Positions 19,365 to 20,616 of a DNA stretch of 20,616 bases are shown here, in pieces. The translations under genes and the position numbers were made by a program. The notes below the pieces were generated by a model that was not told the DNA's origin, did not search any database, and worked only from the letters and a program-made list of their open reading frames with translations. Every line of letters begins with the position of its first letter. Within the stretch, counting starts at the first letter, position 1. This DNA is from JAKAGE01 sp964416665 (lineage in GTDB: Bacteria; Patescibacteriota; Minisyncoccia; UBA6257; 2-01-FULL-56-20), in contig CAYQFA010000012.1 of NCBI GenBank assembly GCA_964416665.1, forward strand, positions 1 through 20,616, given 5' to 3'.

Positions 19365-20465
19365 GCGCTCTATCGTAAATACCGTCCCAAGAAGCTCGAA
19401 GACGTGCTTGGGCAGGACACGAACGTCCAGATCCTCAAAAATGCAGCAAAAGCGGGACATTTAGGGCAGGCATATATCTTTTATGGCGCCCGAGGTACCG
19501 GCAAGACCACCACGGCACGGCTGATCGCCAAATTGTTGAATTGCGAGAAACGCCGCAGTGACCCGAAGTTCGCCGCGCTCGGCGAGCCGTGCAACGAATG
19601 CCGCGAATGCCTTTCGATCGACGCGCAGAACTCCTTTGACGTCATCGAGATCGACGCCGCCTCGAATCGCGGCATTGACGAGATCCGCAACCTTAAAGAA
19701 AACATCAAGACCTCCCCGACCTCCGGCGAATACAAAGTTTATATCATTGACGAGGCGCATATGTTGACCGGCGCCGCGTTCAATGCGCTCTTGAAAACGC
19801 TCGAGGAACCGCCGAAGCATGTCGTCATCATCATGGCGACGACCGAGTATGAAAAACTGCCGGCGACGATCGTCTCGCGCGCGCAGCGGTTCGTTTTCAA
19901 AAAACAGGCCAAGGCGACGATCATGGCAAAGCTTTCAACGATCGCAAAAGCGGAGAAGATCAAGATCAACGACGACGTATTGGAACTCATCGCCGCCGCC
20001 GGTGAAGGAAGTTTCCGCGATGCCGAATCACTGCTCGAACAGATATCGTCTTTTGATAAGGCATCCGCTATCTCGCTCGAAGATGCCGAGCGCATCACCG
20101 GCCGCACTGGTCTTCGCAGGGTACACGAACTCGCTGCGTTGATGTTGAGCAAAGACGTGAAAGGCGCGCTCGCCACGCTTTCGGCGCTGAATGACGATGG
20201 CCACAATCTGGTGCAGTTCACCAAAGACCTCATCCATTATTTCCGCAAGGTGCTCTCTCTTTCTATCAACCCCTCACTCGAAGCCACTTTTGAAAAGGAT
20301 CTCACCAAAGATGAGGTCGCCGCGGTCAAAAAATTGGGCACCACTGCCGACACCGCAACGCTCGTGAAACTCATCAAAGCCCTGATCCGCGCGTACGCCG
20401 AAATGCGTTACTCGCCGTTCGCTATCGTGCCGCTCGAAGTTGCCATCGTGGAAAACGTGGGATAA
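19356..20465 (+). CDS. dnaX: DNA polymerase III clamp-loader ATPase, gamma-length DnaX
   Basis: The 369-aa AAA+ motor subunit of the clamp loader starts 'MAQALYRKYRPKKLEDVLGQ', the standard DnaX N-terminus. It has Walker A 'GARGTGKTT' (44-52), the zinc module C63, C79, C82, C85, Walker B 'VYIIDEAHML' (128-137), 'NALLKTLEEPP' (143-153) and the arginine-finger region 'IVSRA' (172-176, usually SRC). The collar domain follows and the protein stops. Domains IV-V of tau, which contact DnaB and the polymerase, are absent, and the length is that of E. coli gamma without any need for programmed frameshifting. The upstream GTG at 19317 is rejected because the promoter lies between. Partner delta' is at 5033-5869. 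Confidence 0.95.
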   Translation: MAQALYRKYRPKKLEDVLGQDTNVQILKNAAKAGHLGQAYIFYGARGTGKTTTARLIAKLLNCEKRRSDPKFAALGEPCNECRECLSIDAQNSFDVIEIDAASNRGIDEIRNLKENIKTSPTSGEYKVYIIDEAHMLTGAAFNALLKTLEEPPKHVVIIMATTEYEKLPATIVSRAQRFVFKKQAKATIMAKLSTIAKAEKIKINDDVLELIAAAGEGSFRDAESLLEQISSFDKASAISLEDAERITGRTGLRRVHELAALMLSKDVKGALATLSALNDDGHNLVQFTKDLIHYFRKVLSLSINPSLEATFEKDLTKDEVAAVKKLGTTADTATLVKLIKALIRAYAEMRYSPFAIVPLEVAIVENVG

Positions 20466-20490
20466 GGACATACCTCGTCCCTTGGTTTTT
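20466..20490 (+). terminator. Weak terminator after dnaX
   Basis: GGAC (20466-20469) can pair with GTCC (20477-20480), extended by two A:T pairs with a bulge. A TTTTT run is at 20486-20490. The stem is short, so this is only a possible site. Confidence 0.3.
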
Positions 20491-20495
20491 GAATG

Positions 20496-20523
20496 TTGAT
20501 AAAAATCGTCCGTCGCGTATAAT
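20496..20523 (+). promoter_or_regulatory. tRNA-Gln promoter
   Basis: -35 TTGATA (20496-20501, 5 of 6), a 16-nt spacer and -10 TATAAT (20518-20523, 6 of 6), the closest match to consensus in the window. The start would be near 20530, about 15 nt before the mature tRNA. Confidence 0.8.
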
Positions 20524-20544
20524 GAAATACGTTCGCGCTTCGAT

Positions 20545-20615
20545 TGCGGGATCGTCTAATGGTAGGACAGCGCCCTCTGAAGGCGTTTATCTTGGTTCGA
20601 ATCCAGGTCCCGCAG
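20545..20615 (+). tRNA. tRNA-Gln (CUG)
   Basis: 71 nt to the discriminator. Acceptor TGCGGGA pairs with TCCCGCA, giving the U1:A72 and G73 typical of tRNA-Gln. The D-arm has GTC/GAC with GG in the loop. Anticodon stem GCGCC/GGCGT closes loop CTCTGAA, anticodon CTG. The T-arm is CTTGG-TTCGAAT-CCAGG. The window ends one base after the discriminator, so whether CCA is encoded cannot be seen. Confidence 0.95.
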
Positions 20616-20616
20616 C

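Noticed and set aside
1..20616. CRISPR arrays, prophage genes, toxin-antitoxin or restriction systems
   Set aside because: No regularly spaced direct repeats, integrase, transposase, phage structural genes or defence-system motifs are visible on either strand.

Overview
This 20.6-kb window looks like ordinary chromosome from a small, streamlined bacterium, most plausibly a Candidate Phyla Radiation (Patescibacteria, Parcubacteria-like) genome. That placement is inferred from gene content and style. Genes are tightly packed with start/stop overlaps. Several core proteins are short: EF-Ts 153 aa, DnaX 369 aa, RecO 172 aa. GlyRS is a single chain and Shine-Dalgarno sites are rare. TGA is used as a stop (pepA, rseP, dacA, the 85-aa gene), so this is not the UGA=Gly code of Gracilibacteria/SR1.

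Layout. 1-1062 (+): 3' part of a MacB/FtsX-type ABC permease, closed by a strong bidirectional terminator. 1155-1875 (-): a pair of small membrane proteins resembling YtxG/YtxH. 1904-12008 (-): a long cluster, in transcription order recO, a surface protein with Ig-like/DUF11-type repeats, glyS, murA, mreB, holB (delta'), frr, rseP and pepA; internal promoters sit before the surface-protein gene and mreB. 12102-12404 (+): a lone small gene of unknown function. 12495-13142 (-): an HD-domain phosphohydrolase. 13143-13448 has no CDS but holds a candidate small RNA with its own promoter and terminator, and a 25-bp perfect hairpin. 13449-15207 (-): rpsB, tsf, a small membrane protein and tRNA-Tyr. 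15208-15594 has no CDS but is densely structured: a 101-nt imperfect hairpin reaching into the rpsB promoter, a UUCG-capped terminator, and a tRNA-like gene with an abnormal anticodon arm and an inverted partial copy of itself next to it. 15606-19288 (-): scpA, scpB, dacA, mraY and an 85-aa orphan. 19356-20465 (+): dnaX, divergent from scpA with abutting promoters. 20545-20615 (+): tRNA-Gln(CUG).

Together the genes serve cell-wall synthesis and shape (murA, mraY, dacA, mreB), translation (rpsB, tsf, frr, glyS, tRNAs), replication and chromosome organisation (dnaX, holB, scpAB, recO), and membrane proteolysis (rseP). The most interesting observations are: (i) the tRNA-like gene with a G3:U70 pair, a broken anticodon stem and an inverted partial duplicate; (ii) a recurring promoter layout with the -10 box 6-9 nt before the start codon, implying leaderless mRNAs for at least seven genes; (iii) MurA with Asp at position 115 instead of the fosfomycin-reactive Cys; (iv) a candidate roughly 145-nt RNA between tRNA-Tyr and the HD gene; and (v) a long imperfect hairpin containing the rpsB -35 element. 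I see no CRISPR array, prophage, insertion sequence or defence system.
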